Positions 1 through 8,422 of a stretch of 64,000 nt of DNA are shown here, one piece after another (within the stretch, counting starts at the first letter, position 1; the number at the start of each line of letters is the position of its first letter). The DNA comes from CBDCYS01 sp965226245 (lineage in GTDB: Bacteria; Acidobacteriota; Terriglobia; Bryobacterales; UBA6623). A program made the translations under genes and the position numbers. Where the stretch lies: positions 3,720,001-3,784,000 of the forward strand of contig CBDDCL010000015.1 of NCBI GenBank assembly GCA_965226245.1, in the 5' to 3' direction. Below the pieces are notes generated by a model. The model searched no databases. It had not been told where the DNA came from and was given only the letters and a program-made list of their open reading frames with translations.

Positions 1-945
1 GTCGAACTTGGCGCGCATGGCGTTCTTGAGCTGCAGGCGCCGGGCGCCCATCTTGAGCTGAACCTCCTCGTCGTTGGGCAGGTTGATGGCGATCGTCTTC
101 GATCCGGCGTTGCAATCACCCGCGTAATAGATCACGTCATAGGCGTTGAGGTCGGAGTCCGTACCCGGGTTCTCCTGCTTGTAGGTCTCGGGAACCGGCA
201 GTCCTCTTTGGAGCGCCGGCAGGAAGGCGGCGTACTTCTCCAGGCGCGCGCTCCACTCCTTGTCCTTGATCAAGATGTAGGCCTCGAAGGCCGCTTTGTA
301 ACCGAATAGCTGGTCCTCGTAGGTCTCGATGGGGCCGATGACGACATCGATGGTGTTGTCTTTCATCTCCATCCAGGCGAAGTCGCTGGGCTGGTAGTCG
401 CCGCTGAGCAGCGCCTCGGCGCGCAGCCCGAGATAGCGCTTGAAGCCGGCGTCTTCGGCCAGCTCCGCCGCCTGCTTCAATTTGGAGGAAGCAAGCTCAA
501 GCGCTTCGCGAAAAGCTTCGTGGTAGGGCTGTGTGATCAGCCTGCCGTGCTCGTCCCGGCGGACAAGAGTGTAGAGGCTGCGCAAGTCCTTGGCGCGCTC
601 GGGCGATTCGGCCGCGGCGGCTTCGAATTCCTCCTTGGTGATGTCCGCGGGATAGTAGTTGGCGCCGGGCGGTTTCGGGCCGGCCCCCTCGACGAACGGT
701 TCATTGCCGGCCAGACGGTCCCAGGGGCCGTAGTTGATCTCGGCGTAGCGGCGCACGCCGGGGTCGGAGATGCCGGCCAGCAGCGGGTCGAGGTCGCCGT
801 AAGCCTGTTGCTGAAAAAGTTCATCCATTACGTCGGCGGCTTCGATGAGCAGCGGCAGCATCCGCCGCTGGTTTTGCGAAAGGACGCTCAGGTCGCTTTC
901 GAGCCGGAAGGAGGTGTAGTTGCGAAGCCGTTGCTGGATATCCAT
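1..945 (-). CDS. Peptidase family M49 (dipeptidyl-peptidase III-like), partial, C-terminus off the left edge
   Basis: The reading frame runs off the window before its stop codon. Near the left edge it encodes YYAGDCNAGSKTIAINLPND, then RRLQLKNAMRAKFD, a stretch characteristic of bacterial M49 zinc aminopeptidases. The zinc motif (HExxxH/HExxGH) normally follows within about 40 residues and therefore lies outside the window. From the first in-frame ATG (945) the product begins MDIQQRLRNYTSFRLESDLS, and LSQNQRRMLPLLIEAADVMD is also typical of the family. A lipoprotein-like signal peptide is encoded just upstream from an ATG at 1061, but in another frame, so a single-base frameshift near 945 probably separates the two. 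Family call is good; whether the gene is functional is uncertain. Confidence 0.75.
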   Translation of the reverse strand, partial: MDIQQRLRNYTSFRLESDLSVLSQNQRRMLPLLIEAADVMDELFQQQAYGDLDPLLAGISDPGVRRYAEINYGPWDRLAGNEPFVEGAGPKPPGANYYPADITKEEFEAAAAESPERAKDLRSLYTLVRRDEHGRLITQPYHEAFREALELASSKLKQAAELAEDAGFKRYLGLRAEALLSGDYQPSDFAWMEMKDNTIDVVIGPIETYEDQLFGYKAAFEAYILIKDKEWSARLEKYAAFLPALQRGLPVPETYKQENPGTDSDLNAYDVIYYAGDCNAGSKTIAINLPNDEEVQLKMGARRLQLKNAMRAKFD

Positions 946-1061
946 TGCTTTATCGGGGGATTTTCGGGCGAGGAGCCTGCAGAGGATTTCATGTCGCCGC
1001 TCTGACAAGCTAGCGCGAACAGCAAGAGCAGCGAGACGGTCATTCGAGATACTGGGGGCAT
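946..1061 (-). pseudogene. Out-of-frame lipoprotein signal peptide of the M49 peptidase
   Basis: Starting at an ATG with first base 1061, the minus strand encodes MTVSLLLLFALACQSGD within the first 24 residues: a hydrophobic core ending in a lipobox-like ALAC. The frame then carries a Ser/Pro/Gly linker and terminates inside the M49 gene. The M49 frame begins where this linker would end. Loss of one A from an AAA run near 945 would account for the break. It could also be a sequencing error. Confidence 0.5.
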
Positions 1062-1467
1062 GGTCGGGCTTGCAAACCGTGTGGTCTACGATTAGGTTAG
1101 CAAGCAGCCCGACGAATCCCCAATGCCGATCCAGAATTGGCGAAGAGCTTCAGTGGTCGGGCACGCGGGTTGAAGACTTAAGGAGCGGACCTATGACAGC
1201 GAGAGAATTCGCGTTCATCGTGTCAAGGGCAGCCGACCCGTCCAGCCAACTACTGGAAAAGAAGACCGGCCGCCGGCAGCCGCTTTTTGAGCTCCTTGTG
1301 GAGGCGGCTGTTGAGGTTCGATCAACGGGAGCGAGAGGCGCCTCTCAGCAATGAGAACAGCAAGCAGCAAGGCCCAAGTCCTGTATGGAAAGCGAACCCG
1401 CGAGTGTGGATCAAGGTCCGCGTCAGCGCGTGGCTCAAGCTGTCTGGATCAAGCTCCGCCTTAGCGC

Positions 1468-1511
1468 GTGGCGCAAGCTCTCAGCTTGCCGCATCGACAC
1501 TCATGTCGATG
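1468..1511 (+). repeat. Two-hairpin repeat (copy 1)
   Basis: Structure: GTGGCGC, hairpin 1 (AAGCT-CTC-AGCTT), GCCG, hairpin 2 (CATCGACA-CTCA-TGTCGATG). The scaffold is shared with eight other copies in the window, but the hairpin-2 stem sequence is private to this copy. Confidence 0.8.
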
Positions 1512-1610
1512 CCCGGCCGGCGGAGATTACCCCACCAATGGCGGGGCCCCCAGCCAGGACGGTACCCGGTGTGGGGCGGATAGCCAGCCGCGGCGAGCTC
1601 GGAGTCCTCG

Positions 1611-1706
1611 AGCCACGTTCACGTGGCTTGTCTCCTTAGGCCGGTCCTTTTAGGGCCGGTTGACGAAGGTCTCTCGTACCCGCTCCTCAGCCCGTTTCAA
1701 CGGGCT
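1611..1706 (+). repeat. Cluster of three hairpin modules
   Basis: Three palindromes in order: AGCCACGT-TC-ACGTGGCT (1611-1628), CCGGTCCT-TTT-AGGGCCGG with one stem mismatch (1641-1659), AGCCCGTT-TC-AACGGGCT (1689-1706). The same three modules in the opposite orientation and order form part of two 211-bp clusters at 46.8 and 47.4 kb. Confidence 0.8.
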
Positions 1707-1800
1707 TTCCGATCAGCTTTGGCTTCCAACGTATCGTCCGCCGCGGGCTGCCGAGGGTAGCGGGGCAGCCCGCGTCACGTGCGAAAAACAAACCAAATCC

Positions 1801-2724
1801 TCACGCAAAACTGCCCCTTTCGTCGATGGTTTTTCGGAACAGCCGGATGTGGTCCGGGGTGCTGCCGCAGCAGCCGCCGACAATGTTGACACCCGCTTCG
1901 AGAAGGGCGGGAAGCTCCGCCACCATGTCCTCGGCTGTCTGCTTGTAGACGACCTTCATGTGCTCCAGCACGGGCTGGCCGGCGTTGGGCTGGGCCATCG
2001 CTGGGAGATCGCAGACCTCCCGGTAGAGTTTCACCGCCCGCGCCGCCCAGCCGGCATCCACGCCGGTTCCACAGTTGAGCGCGACGATGTCAGCGCCCGC
2101 GTCGCGCATGAACGCGGCCCCCTGCTCGGGACTAATTCCCATCATGGTTCGGAGCTTGGATCCGTCCCGCGTCACGTCGTACGCCATCGATCCGATGACA
2201 CAGGGCGCTCCTGCCTTCTTGGCCGCCTCGATGCCGATGCCGAGTTCTTCAAAAGCGGTCTGGGTTTCGACGATGATTGCGTCCACGCCGGCCGAAACAA
2301 GAGCTTCGGCCTGCTCGGCGAAGGAGTCGCGGACACGCTGCTCTGGGATGTCGCCGTGGGGCTCCATGAGGCCGCCAAAGGGCCCGATGTCGCCCAAGAC
2401 GAAGCCGGGCCGCTCGCCGAAGGCCTGGCGCGCCAGCTCGACGCCTGCCTGATTGATCGCCCTGACCTCGCCGCCGCGGCCGTGGCGCTCCAGCATGATC
2501 CGGCAGCCGCCGAACGTGTTGGTGAGCAGGCAGTCCGAGCCGGCGTCCACGTACGCCTTCTGGATTTCGAGCAGCCGCTCCGCGTGATCGATGTTCCACG
2601 CCTCGCCGCATCCTCCCGGCTCCAGCCCCGCGCACTGTAACTGCGTGCCCATGGCTCCGTCGCCGAGGAGAACCCGTTCACGTATGGCTTCAAGCAGAGT
2701 CTGGCCCATGGTCTGATTCGTCAA
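1801..2724 (-). CDS. Homocysteine S-methyltransferase-domain protein (MetH N-terminal-like)
   Basis: 307 residues forming a single Hcy-binding barrel. It opens with LLGDGAMGTQLQ (residues 18-29), has TNTFGG (about 68-73), and ends with the zinc-ligand cysteines: ALNCGTG about 215 and GGCCGS about 288. Such proteins transfer a methyl group from a donor such as S-methylmethionine, methylcobalamin or betaine to homocysteine or a related thiol, in the cytoplasm. It lacks the folate, cobalamin and activation domains of full MetH, so it is either a stand-alone methyltransferase or one part of a split enzyme. No partner gene is adjacent. The methyl donor cannot be told from sequence. Confidence 0.85.
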   Translation of the reverse strand: MTNQTMGQTLLEAIRERVLLGDGAMGTQLQCAGLEPGGCGEAWNIDHAERLLEIQKAYVDAGSDCLLTNTFGGCRIMLERHGRGGEVRAINQAGVELARQAFGERPGFVLGDIGPFGGLMEPHGDIPEQRVRDSFAEQAEALVSAGVDAIIVETQTAFEELGIGIEAAKKAGAPCVIGSMAYDVTRDGSKLRTMMGISPEQGAAFMRDAGADIVALNCGTGVDAGWAARAVKLYREVCDLPAMAQPNAGQPVLEHMKVVYKQTAEDMVAELPALLEAGVNIVGGCCGSTPDHIRLFRKTIDERGSFA

Positions 2725-3034
2725 GATCTTTTTCGTGCTTTCATGTTAGAACGTTGCTCGTCCAGGGAGATTTGCCGTCTTACTGTAGACGCATCAGCGT
2801 TGCTCTCGAGCCAAGGGCGAAGTCGCAGCGCCTCTCGGCCTCCAATGATAGATCGGCGTAGCTGAGAGCAGCGTCATAGCGCCACTGCCAGAGATGCGAC
2901 AAGGCGAGACAAGGCCATTCGGATGCCCCAGGGGTTAGCCGTCTCGCGGGCCCATTCCAAAGTGTTCCTGCTTGAAGCTTCCACGAAACAACCGCCCTGC
3001 CAACCAGGCTATAGTGACCCAAGGCCCCGAAACA
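2725..3034. other. Intergenic stretch, possible gene remnant
   Basis: A minus-strand frame (2780-3022) has a faint TPR-like look (LSHLWQWRYDAALSYADLSL) but no recognisable start, family or length. I treat it as a possible remnant only. Confidence 0.3.
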
Positions 3035-4066
3035 ATGAAAGCACTAGTCCTCGAGGATTACAAAAAACTCAAAATCACCGCTTCCCCAGTTCCCGAACTG
3101 GCTGCCAGCGAGGTTCTCATTCGTGTCAAGTCTTGCGGGATTTGCGGCAGCGACGTGCATGGGTTCGACGGCAGCTCCGGGCGCCGTATTCCCCCGGTCA
3201 TCATGGGCCACGAGGCCTCCGGCGTCGTCGACAGCACCGGATCCGGCGTCACGCGCTTCCAGCCGGGCGAACGCGTCACCTTCGACTGCATGATTTCATG
3301 CGGACATTGCCGGTTTTGCCGTCGTGGCGCTCCGAACTTGTGCGATGAGCGCCGCGTGTTGGGCGTGTCGTGCGAAGACTACCGCCGTGATGGCGCCTTT
3401 GCGGAGTTTGTCTCGGTCCCCGAGCACATCATCTACAAGATCCCGGACAGCCTGCCCTTCGACGAAGCGGCGCTAGTCGAGCCCGTCTCTGTAGCAGTCC
3501 ATGCGGTCAACCGCACGCCGGTCCAGCTCGCCGACACCGCCGTTGTCATCGGCGCCGGCATGATCGGGCTGCTGACCATTCAAGCCCTCCGGACCGCTGG
3601 CTGCGGACGTATCATCGCCGTCGATCTGGAAGACGACCGCCTTCGTCTTGCCCGAGAACTCGGAGCCGGCGACACGCTCAACTCTCGCCAGGAGGACATT
3701 CCCGCCGCCGTCATCGAAATGACAAACGGCCTCGGGGCCGACATAACCGTCGAAGCTGTCGGAGCCGACACCACGGTGCGGATGGCGGTCGGCTGCGTCC
3801 GTAAGGGGGGCTCCGTCACGCTGATCGGAAATATCACTCCTGAAGTGAAGTTTCCATTGCAATCCGTAGTGACTAGGGAAGTGAGCGTCCTTGGATCATG
3901 TGCCTCCTCGAATGATTACCCAGCCTGCCTGGAGCTAATGGGCCGAGGCAAGATTCGCGTGACGCCGATCATCAGCGCAGCTGTTCCGCTCGAGCGGGGA
4001 GCGGAAATGTTCGACCGCCTCTACGCCAGGGAGCCGAATCTGACCAAGGTCATCTTGAATCCCTAA
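3035..4066 (+). CDS. Zinc-dependent medium-chain alcohol/polyol dehydrogenase
   Basis: 343 residues. The start at 3035 (MKALVLEDYKKL) matches the usual family N-terminus better than an in-frame ATG 63 bases upstream. It has catalytic-zinc motifs CGICGSDVHGF (about 35-45) and GHEASG (about 60), a structural zinc cluster with cysteines in CGHCRFCRRGAPNLC, and a Rossmann VIGAGMIGL (about 170) for NAD(P). It resembles sorbitol, threonine or galactitol-phosphate dehydrogenases, oxidising a secondary alcohol. Substrate is unknown. It stands alone, with a repeat rather than a co-oriented partner downstream. Confidence 0.88.
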   Translation: MKALVLEDYKKLKITASPVPELAASEVLIRVKSCGICGSDVHGFDGSSGRRIPPVIMGHEASGVVDSTGSGVTRFQPGERVTFDCMISCGHCRFCRRGAPNLCDERRVLGVSCEDYRRDGAFAEFVSVPEHIIYKIPDSLPFDEAALVEPVSVAVHAVNRTPVQLADTAVVIGAGMIGLLTIQALRTAGCGRIIAVDLEDDRLRLARELGAGDTLNSRQEDIPAAVIEMTNGLGADITVEAVGADTTVRMAVGCVRKGGSVTLIGNITPEVKFPLQSVVTREVSVLGSCASSNDYPACLELMGRGKIRVTPIISAAVPLERGAEMFDRLYAREPNLTKVILNP

Positions 4067-4085
4067 CTTGGAATAGCTGGATATT

Positions 4086-4180
4086 GAACAGGGCGGATTT
4101 GGCGCTCTTGAGAGATTGTTGCGGTTGTATGGCTTGACCCCAGGCTTCCGCCTGGGGCTCTGCTGCTGCTTTCCGAACTT
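4086..4180 (+). repeat. 95-bp interspersed repeat with CCCCAGGC hairpin (copy 1)
   Basis: A direct second copy lies at 26014-26109, about 85% identical by eye. The core is a perfect hairpin CCCCAGGC-TTCC-GCCTGGGG (4138-4157). The other copy has loop TTAC with the same stem. It lies between the dehydrogenase and tig. Confidence 0.75.
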
Positions 4181-4276
4181 ATTTCGCCTGCCACGATCAA
4201 AGAACATGCTCCCGCTCCGCCGCTTGGATTTTTCCGGTCTGCGTTAAGATGAGTGTTCAATCAGTGAGGTGGAAGG

Positions 4277-5593
4277 TTGTCTTCAGTAGATAGCTGCAAA
4301 AGGGAACTCCAGATTGCGATCCCTTGGGAAGAGGTCCAGGAACAAACCGACAAGATCGTCGCTTCGATCCGCCGCACAGCCAAGATACCCGGCTTCCGTC
4401 CAGGCAAGGCCCCTCCCCCGGTTGTGAAGAGCCGCTATAAGGCCGAAATACGAAAGGAAATCGTCGAGCAATTAGTCGGGCGATATTTTTGGGACGAAGC
4501 CAAGCAGAAGGACCTGCACGTCGTTGGCTCGCCGGATGTGCATGATCTGGAATTTGAAGATGGCGAACCGATGCGCTTTCGGGCTGAATTCGAAATCCTG
4601 CCCGAATTTGAACTAGGCGAGTATCGCCGTATTGAGGTTCCCTATAGTGAACCCGACGTCAGCGCCGCGCAGATCGGGCAAGAGCTGGAACACATGCGAG
4701 AGCAGCAGGCCTCCTACGTGAACCTCGATCCGCGTCCGCTCGAGGACGGTGACATTGCAGTACTGGCGCTGAAGAGCGAAGCTGTCGGCGATGCTCCTCA
4801 AGTCGGCCAGGACGACACAACCATCGCGCTGGGCGATGCGGGAACACTGCCGGAGTTCACCGAAAACCTTCGCGGCAAAAGCCCGGGAGACGAAGTGGAC
4901 TTCACGGTCCGCTACCCCGAGGATTTTGGCAACGAGAAGCTGGCGGGCAAGGAAGTTTCCTTCCACGCAACGGTCAAGGGCCTTCGCAAGAAAGAGCTGC
5001 CGGAACTCGACGATGAGTTCGCCGCCGACCTCGGCGATTTTCAAACGATCGACGAGGTACGAGCGAGAATCCGCGAACAGATGGAAGAGAACTTCCGCCG
5101 CGAGGCAACCGAAGCCGCCAAGAACAAGCTCATGGACAAGCTGATCGAGAGCCACGATTTCGCTGTCCCCGAGAAACTAGTTGAGCAGCAAGTCGTACGC
5201 CGGCTGGAACGCCAGCTGGGCGCACTGAAACAGCAGGGCCTGGACATTAAAAAGGTGAACATTGATTGGAGAAAAGCTCGCGACAATGAGCGTGAACCCG
5301 CCTTAAGAGACGTGAAGGCCGGGTTGATTCTGGAGCGTATCGCCACGGTAGAAAGCATCAGCGCAACGCCCGAAGAAATCAATGAGCAGGTCAGGCAGTA
5401 CGCGGCCCAGAAGCAGCAGACCGTCGAGACGGCGCGCAAAAAGCTAGCCGAGGATGGCACGCTAGACCGTATTCAGGACCGCATGAGCAACGATAAAGCG
5501 CTGAGCTTTCTCTTCGATGAAGCCGAGAAGGTCGATGCGCCATCCGAAGACGCCGTGAACGCCGATACCGCTGCGGACTCAACGGACAAATGA
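4277..5593 (+). CDS. tig: Trigger factor (ribosome-associated peptidyl-prolyl isomerase chaperone)
   Basis: 438 residues. Translation probably starts at a TTG (4277), six bases after GAGGT; an ATG at 4250 in the same frame is followed by a stop. The N-terminal ribosome-binding domain carries the signature GFRPGKAP (about residues 42-49). A FKBP-type PPIase domain follows at about 155-235 (DFTVRYPEDFGNEKLAGKEV) and a helical C-terminal domain with a charged tail. It binds near the ribosome exit tunnel and shields nascent chains. It is followed after 74 bases by clpP, the common tig-clpP order; clpX, usually third, is absent here. Confidence 0.97.
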   Translation: MSSVDSCKRELQIAIPWEEVQEQTDKIVASIRRTAKIPGFRPGKAPPPVVKSRYKAEIRKEIVEQLVGRYFWDEAKQKDLHVVGSPDVHDLEFEDGEPMRFRAEFEILPEFELGEYRRIEVPYSEPDVSAAQIGQELEHMREQQASYVNLDPRPLEDGDIAVLALKSEAVGDAPQVGQDDTTIALGDAGTLPEFTENLRGKSPGDEVDFTVRYPEDFGNEKLAGKEVSFHATVKGLRKKELPELDDEFAADLGDFQTIDEVRARIREQMEENFRREATEAAKNKLMDKLIESHDFAVPEKLVEQQVVRRLERQLGALKQQGLDIKKVNIDWRKARDNEREPALRDVKAGLILERIATVESISATPEEINEQVRQYAAQKQQTVETARKKLAEDGTLDRIQDRMSNDKALSFLFDEAEKVDAPSEDAVNADTAADSTDK

Positions 5594-5667
5594 ACCGGCG
5601 CCGGCAAGACTGTGGCGTCATTCGCCGATCAACAAGTTAAACATTCGCCGATTAACAAGGAGCATGA

Positions 5668-6288
5668 ATGCCGACGAACTTCGAACCTCGAGCCGGGCTG
5701 GTTCCCATGGTGGTGGAGCAAACCAGCCGTGGAGAACGCGCCTACGACATTTACTCGCGGCTGCTGCGGGATAACATCATCTTCGTTGGATATCCGATTG
5801 ACGACACGGTCGCCAATTTGATCACGGCGCAGTTGCTTTTTCTCGAGGCGGAAAACCCGGAACGGGATATCTGGCTCTACATCAATTCCCCCGGCGGCTC
5901 GATCACCGCGGGAATGGCGATTTACGACACCATGCAATTCGTGCGTCCCGACATCACCACTGTGTGCGTCGGCCAAGCGGCCTCGATGGGAGCGATCCTG
6001 ATGGCGGCCGGGGCCAAAGGAAAGCGTTACGCCCTGCCGAACTCCCGCTTCTTGCTGCACCAGCCTTCGATCTCGGGCCTGGCGGGGCAAGCGACCGACA
6101 TCGACATCCACGCCCGTGAGATCCTGCGGATGCGGGAAACGCTGAACCAGATCATGGCGAAACACTCAGGACAGCTCGTGGAGACAATCAGCAAAGATGT
6201 CGAACGCGACTTCATCCTGAATGCCCAACAAGCCAAGGACTACGGCCTGGTAGACGAAATCATCTTCAAGAAGGAGCCAGCAAACTAA
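5668..6288 (+). CDS. clpP: ATP-dependent Clp protease proteolytic subunit ClpP
   Basis: 206 residues, preceded by AAGGAG five bases before the ATG. The catalytic triad is visible: Ser in GQAASMGA (about residue 110), His in FLLHQPS (about 135), Asp in the DVERD region (about 184). ClpP forms a tetradecameric barrel that degrades proteins unfolded by ClpX or ClpA/C. It probably shares a transcript with tig. The downstream neighbour is a repeat block and then rpsT rather than clpX, suggesting a rearrangement of the usual tig-clpP-clpX order. Confidence 0.97.
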   Translation: MPTNFEPRAGLVPMVVEQTSRGERAYDIYSRLLRDNIIFVGYPIDDTVANLITAQLLFLEAENPERDIWLYINSPGGSITAGMAIYDTMQFVRPDITTVCVGQAASMGAILMAAGAKGKRYALPNSRFLLHQPSISGLAGQATDIDIHAREILRMRETLNQIMAKHSGQLVETISKDVERDFILNAQQAKDYGLVDEIIFKKEPAN

Positions 6289-6591
6289 CGGAGCCGCGAC
6301 CATCAGGGAGGGGTTAGCCCGCTTTTCTCACCGAACGGCGAGGTGCGACGTGGCGCGCGCCTCCCGGCGGGCCGCGTCGGCCTCCGGGCCGACGTTCGCC
6401 TCGACACAGTCCGTTGAGTGCCGCAGCAAGCTCAACGACCCTTTTTTCGCGTAGTCGGACTTGCACCACGGGCTGCACGGGCTGCTATCTCATTGACAGC
6501 ACTCGGAAGCGGCCGCTATTGTGAGACATAGACGGCACGTGTCGTTCTCGCTGCACGCTCCCCGGCTACCCAAACAATTCCAAGGACTTAG
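6289..6591. other. Intergenic repeat region between clpP and rpsT
   Basis: It contains the motif AGGGAGGGGTTAGC, a CTTTTCTCACCGAACGGCG block and the two-hairpin repeat at 6350-6394. No gene is seen. Confidence 0.65.
6350..6394 (+). repeat. Two-hairpin repeat (copy 2)
   Basis: Structure: GTGGCGCG, hairpin 1 CGCC-TCCC-GGCG, GGCCG, hairpin 2 CGTCGGCC-TCCG-GGCCGACG. Both stems are perfect and differ from those of every other copy in the window. Confidence 0.8.
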
Positions 6592-6873
6592 ATGGCAAAC
6601 ACTCCCTCCGCGATTAAATGCATCCGGCAAATTGCGACCCGTAGTGAAAACAACCGCCGCAACAGAAGCCGCATGCGCACCGAAGTCAAAAAGCTTCACA
6701 AAGCGCTCGAGAGCAAAGACCCCAAGGCGGCACGGGAGCTGCTGGCGCCCACGGTCAGCGCCCTGGATAAGTCAGTGCAGAAAGGCATCTTGAAGAAGAA
6801 CACCGCCTCCCGCATCAAGTCTCGCCTGACGGTAAGGGTGAACGCTCTTGCCGCGGCTGAGGGCTCGTCCTAA
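6592..6873 (+). CDS. rpsT: 30S ribosomal protein S20
   Basis: 93 residues, strongly basic. It starts MANTPSAIKCIRQ, contains NNRRNRSRMRTEVKKL, and ends with KNTASRIKSRLTVRVNAL, the typical bS20 pattern. It binds 16S rRNA early in small-subunit assembly. It is encoded alone, as is common for this gene, and is followed by a repeat. Confidence 0.95.
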   Translation: MANTPSAIKCIRQIATRSENNRRNRSRMRTEVKKLHKALESKDPKAARELLAPTVSALDKSVQKGILKKNTASRIKSRLTVRVNALAAAEGSS

Positions 6874-6904
6874 CACCCTCGGCGTCATGAAATTCTTGCG
6901 AAAC

Positions 6905-7024
6905 GTGGCAGAAAATTCGGGAGCCAGACTCAGAGCCCCGACCGTGAGGGAGGGGTTAGCCGCTTTGACGCGCCTCATCCGACAGCGGCCACGCTCCCCT
7001 CTTTGGTTGCGGCTCGTCCGCGTC
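6905..7024 (+). repeat. GTGGCAGAAAATTCGG interspersed repeat (copy 1)
   Basis: About 120 bp: a GTGGCAGAAAATTCGGGAGC head, CCCCGACCGTGAGGGAGGGG core and a TTGGTTGCGGCTCGTCC tail. Close copies lie at 8128-8247 and 13849-13950 (same strand) and a partial one on the minus strand at 36283-36340. GGTGAGAAATGC follows at 7029. Confidence 0.8.
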
Positions 7025-7043
7025 AGGTGGTGAGAAATGCGGC

Positions 7044-7985
7044 CTAGTCCGTCCGCTGCCTGAGTAGCGGCTCGATCCGCCCGCGCAGTTCCTCGTAGCT
7101 CATTAGCCCCGGGTGATACAGGCGCACTGTCCCCGCCCGGTCCGCCAGCACCAGCGTGGGAGTGGTGGACACACCAAAGTTAAGGAAGTTTTGTTCGCTA
7201 ACCGGCACCGCCATCCAGGAAGGAATCGGGTAGGCTCTTTGGTAGGCGTTTCTTAGATAGTCGAGCTCCTGCTCAGCAGACGCGTCTTCCCCGCCCCCGA
7301 CGTAGCCCCATAGTTGCGTGGGACCCACCACCGCGAATCCCTTGTCCGCGTTCTCCTGATAGAGCGATTCAAGGATGGGCTTTTGAATCTTGCAGTCGCC
7401 GCACCAATGCGCCCAGAAGTAGTAAAGGACGACCTTCCCTTTCAACTGCTCCGCGGTCGGCGGCTGCTTGCCAATGAACTGCTTGGTTTCGAGGGCGGGA
7501 AACCGCTTCCCCTCGAGCTGCAGTAACAGCACATTCTTCTGAATGCGCGTTTCAATCGAGGTCCCTTTGTATTTGGCGCGCTCCCGGCTGAGAAAGTCGA
7601 TGGCCCGATTGCGGTCTCGCGCATTATATACCTTTCCGAGCACTTCGATGGAGGCGCCGAGCGCGGTCGGCAGGAAAGGATCATCGTCAACGCCGCGTTC
7701 TTTGAGCAGCTTCTCGCTTCCCTCCAGCGCCTCCCGAGCGTACTTCTCCGCCACTTCCCAGCGTTCGACGAAACCCGCCGCCCTCGCCGCCCACGAAACC
7801 GCCGCCAGCCACTCGGGCGAGGCAGCCGATGCTTGAGCGCGGCTCTGCTCCAAAGCGCTGATCGCCTCGTCGACTCTGCGGTCAAGGGCCAGCCGCTTGA
7901 TTCCATCGACCAGCGGCGCCTGAGCACCTGCCGGAAATACCGCGATCAACCCGAAAACAACGAAAATGACGCTCAGACGTCTCAT
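7044..7985 (-). CDS. Exported thioredoxin-fold (TlpA/AhpC-like) redox protein
   Basis: 313 residues from an ATG at 7985; another ATG lies directly before it and GAGGTGG upstream serves either. A signal peptide (LSVIFVVFGLIAVFPAGAQA) implies export. The first half is helical and Ala/Glu-rich, possibly TPR-like. The second half carries the thioredoxin fold with the redox motif WCGDC in YYFWAHWCGDCKIQKP (about residues 205-220) and a cis-Pro candidate in STTPTLVLAD. It likely reduces or exchanges disulfides in envelope proteins; the partner is unknown. Confidence 0.8.
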   Translation of the reverse strand: MRRLSVIFVVFGLIAVFPAGAQAPLVDGIKRLALDRRVDEAISALEQSRAQASAASPEWLAAVSWAARAAGFVERWEVAEKYAREALEGSEKLLKERGVDDDPFLPTALGASIEVLGKVYNARDRNRAIDFLSRERAKYKGTSIETRIQKNVLLLQLEGKRFPALETKQFIGKQPPTAEQLKGKVVLYYFWAHWCGDCKIQKPILESLYQENADKGFAVVGPTQLWGYVGGGEDASAEQELDYLRNAYQRAYPIPSWMAVPVSEQNFLNFGVSTTPTLVLADRAGTVRLYHPGLMSYEELRGRIEPLLRQRTD

Positions 7986-8127
7986 CATCCACCTCGAATC
8001 ATGGTTCGGTTGCAGGGAAGGCCGGGTTACGCAAACCTGACCTTGCTTCTTGCTGGGTAGCGTACCACAAGACGGCAAAACAAGACCCGCGGGGAGCGGC
8101 GGCCGGTGAACGAAATTCCCGCAAACC

Positions 8128-8247
8128 GTGGCGGAAAATTCGGGACCCGACTCGGAGCCCCGACCGTGAGGGAGGGGTTAGCCGCTTCGACGTGCCTCAT
8201 CCGACAGCGGCCACGCTCCCCTCATTGGTTGCGGCTCGTCCCCGTCA
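8128..8247 (+). repeat. GTGGCAGAAAATTCGG interspersed repeat (copy 2)
   Basis: Closely similar to 6905-7024 in the same orientation. It is followed at 8280-8291 by GCATTTCTCACC, the reverse complement of the motif that follows copy 1. Confidence 0.8.
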
Positions 8248-8422
8248 GGGAGCGGTCCGCCGCTTTGAGGCACGAACCCGCATTTCTCACCGCCTGAGGT
8301 CGAAGCACGCGATAGTCTGTCCCCGGCCAATACCCGATCAGGCACTCTTTCTTCCGGCGGCGATAGGCGCGGGGCGGAAAGTGCTACTCTTTGACTCCAA
8401 GGCAAAGGAAACAATTGCTGCT

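Larger units (their letters stand above)
1084..1800. other. Intergenic repeat region without a recognisable gene
   Basis: No coding signal is convincing here; open frames are short and mutually overlapping. The stretch is built from interspersed palindromic repeats: an imperfect doubling of GCGCGTGGC-AAGCT sequence at 1425-1480, a two-hairpin repeat at 1468-1511 and three further hairpins at 1611-1706. The same blocks recur near 42.4, 46.8 and 47.4 kb. Confidence 0.7.

Noticed and set aside
1287..1653. Three overlapping plus-strand frames of 60-100 codons
   Set aside because: They translate repeat modules also found in gene-free regions, and have no homologous domain.
2780..3022. Minus-strand small gene
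   Set aside because: Weak TPR-like look but no start signal, family or neighbour support; kept only as a possible remnant.
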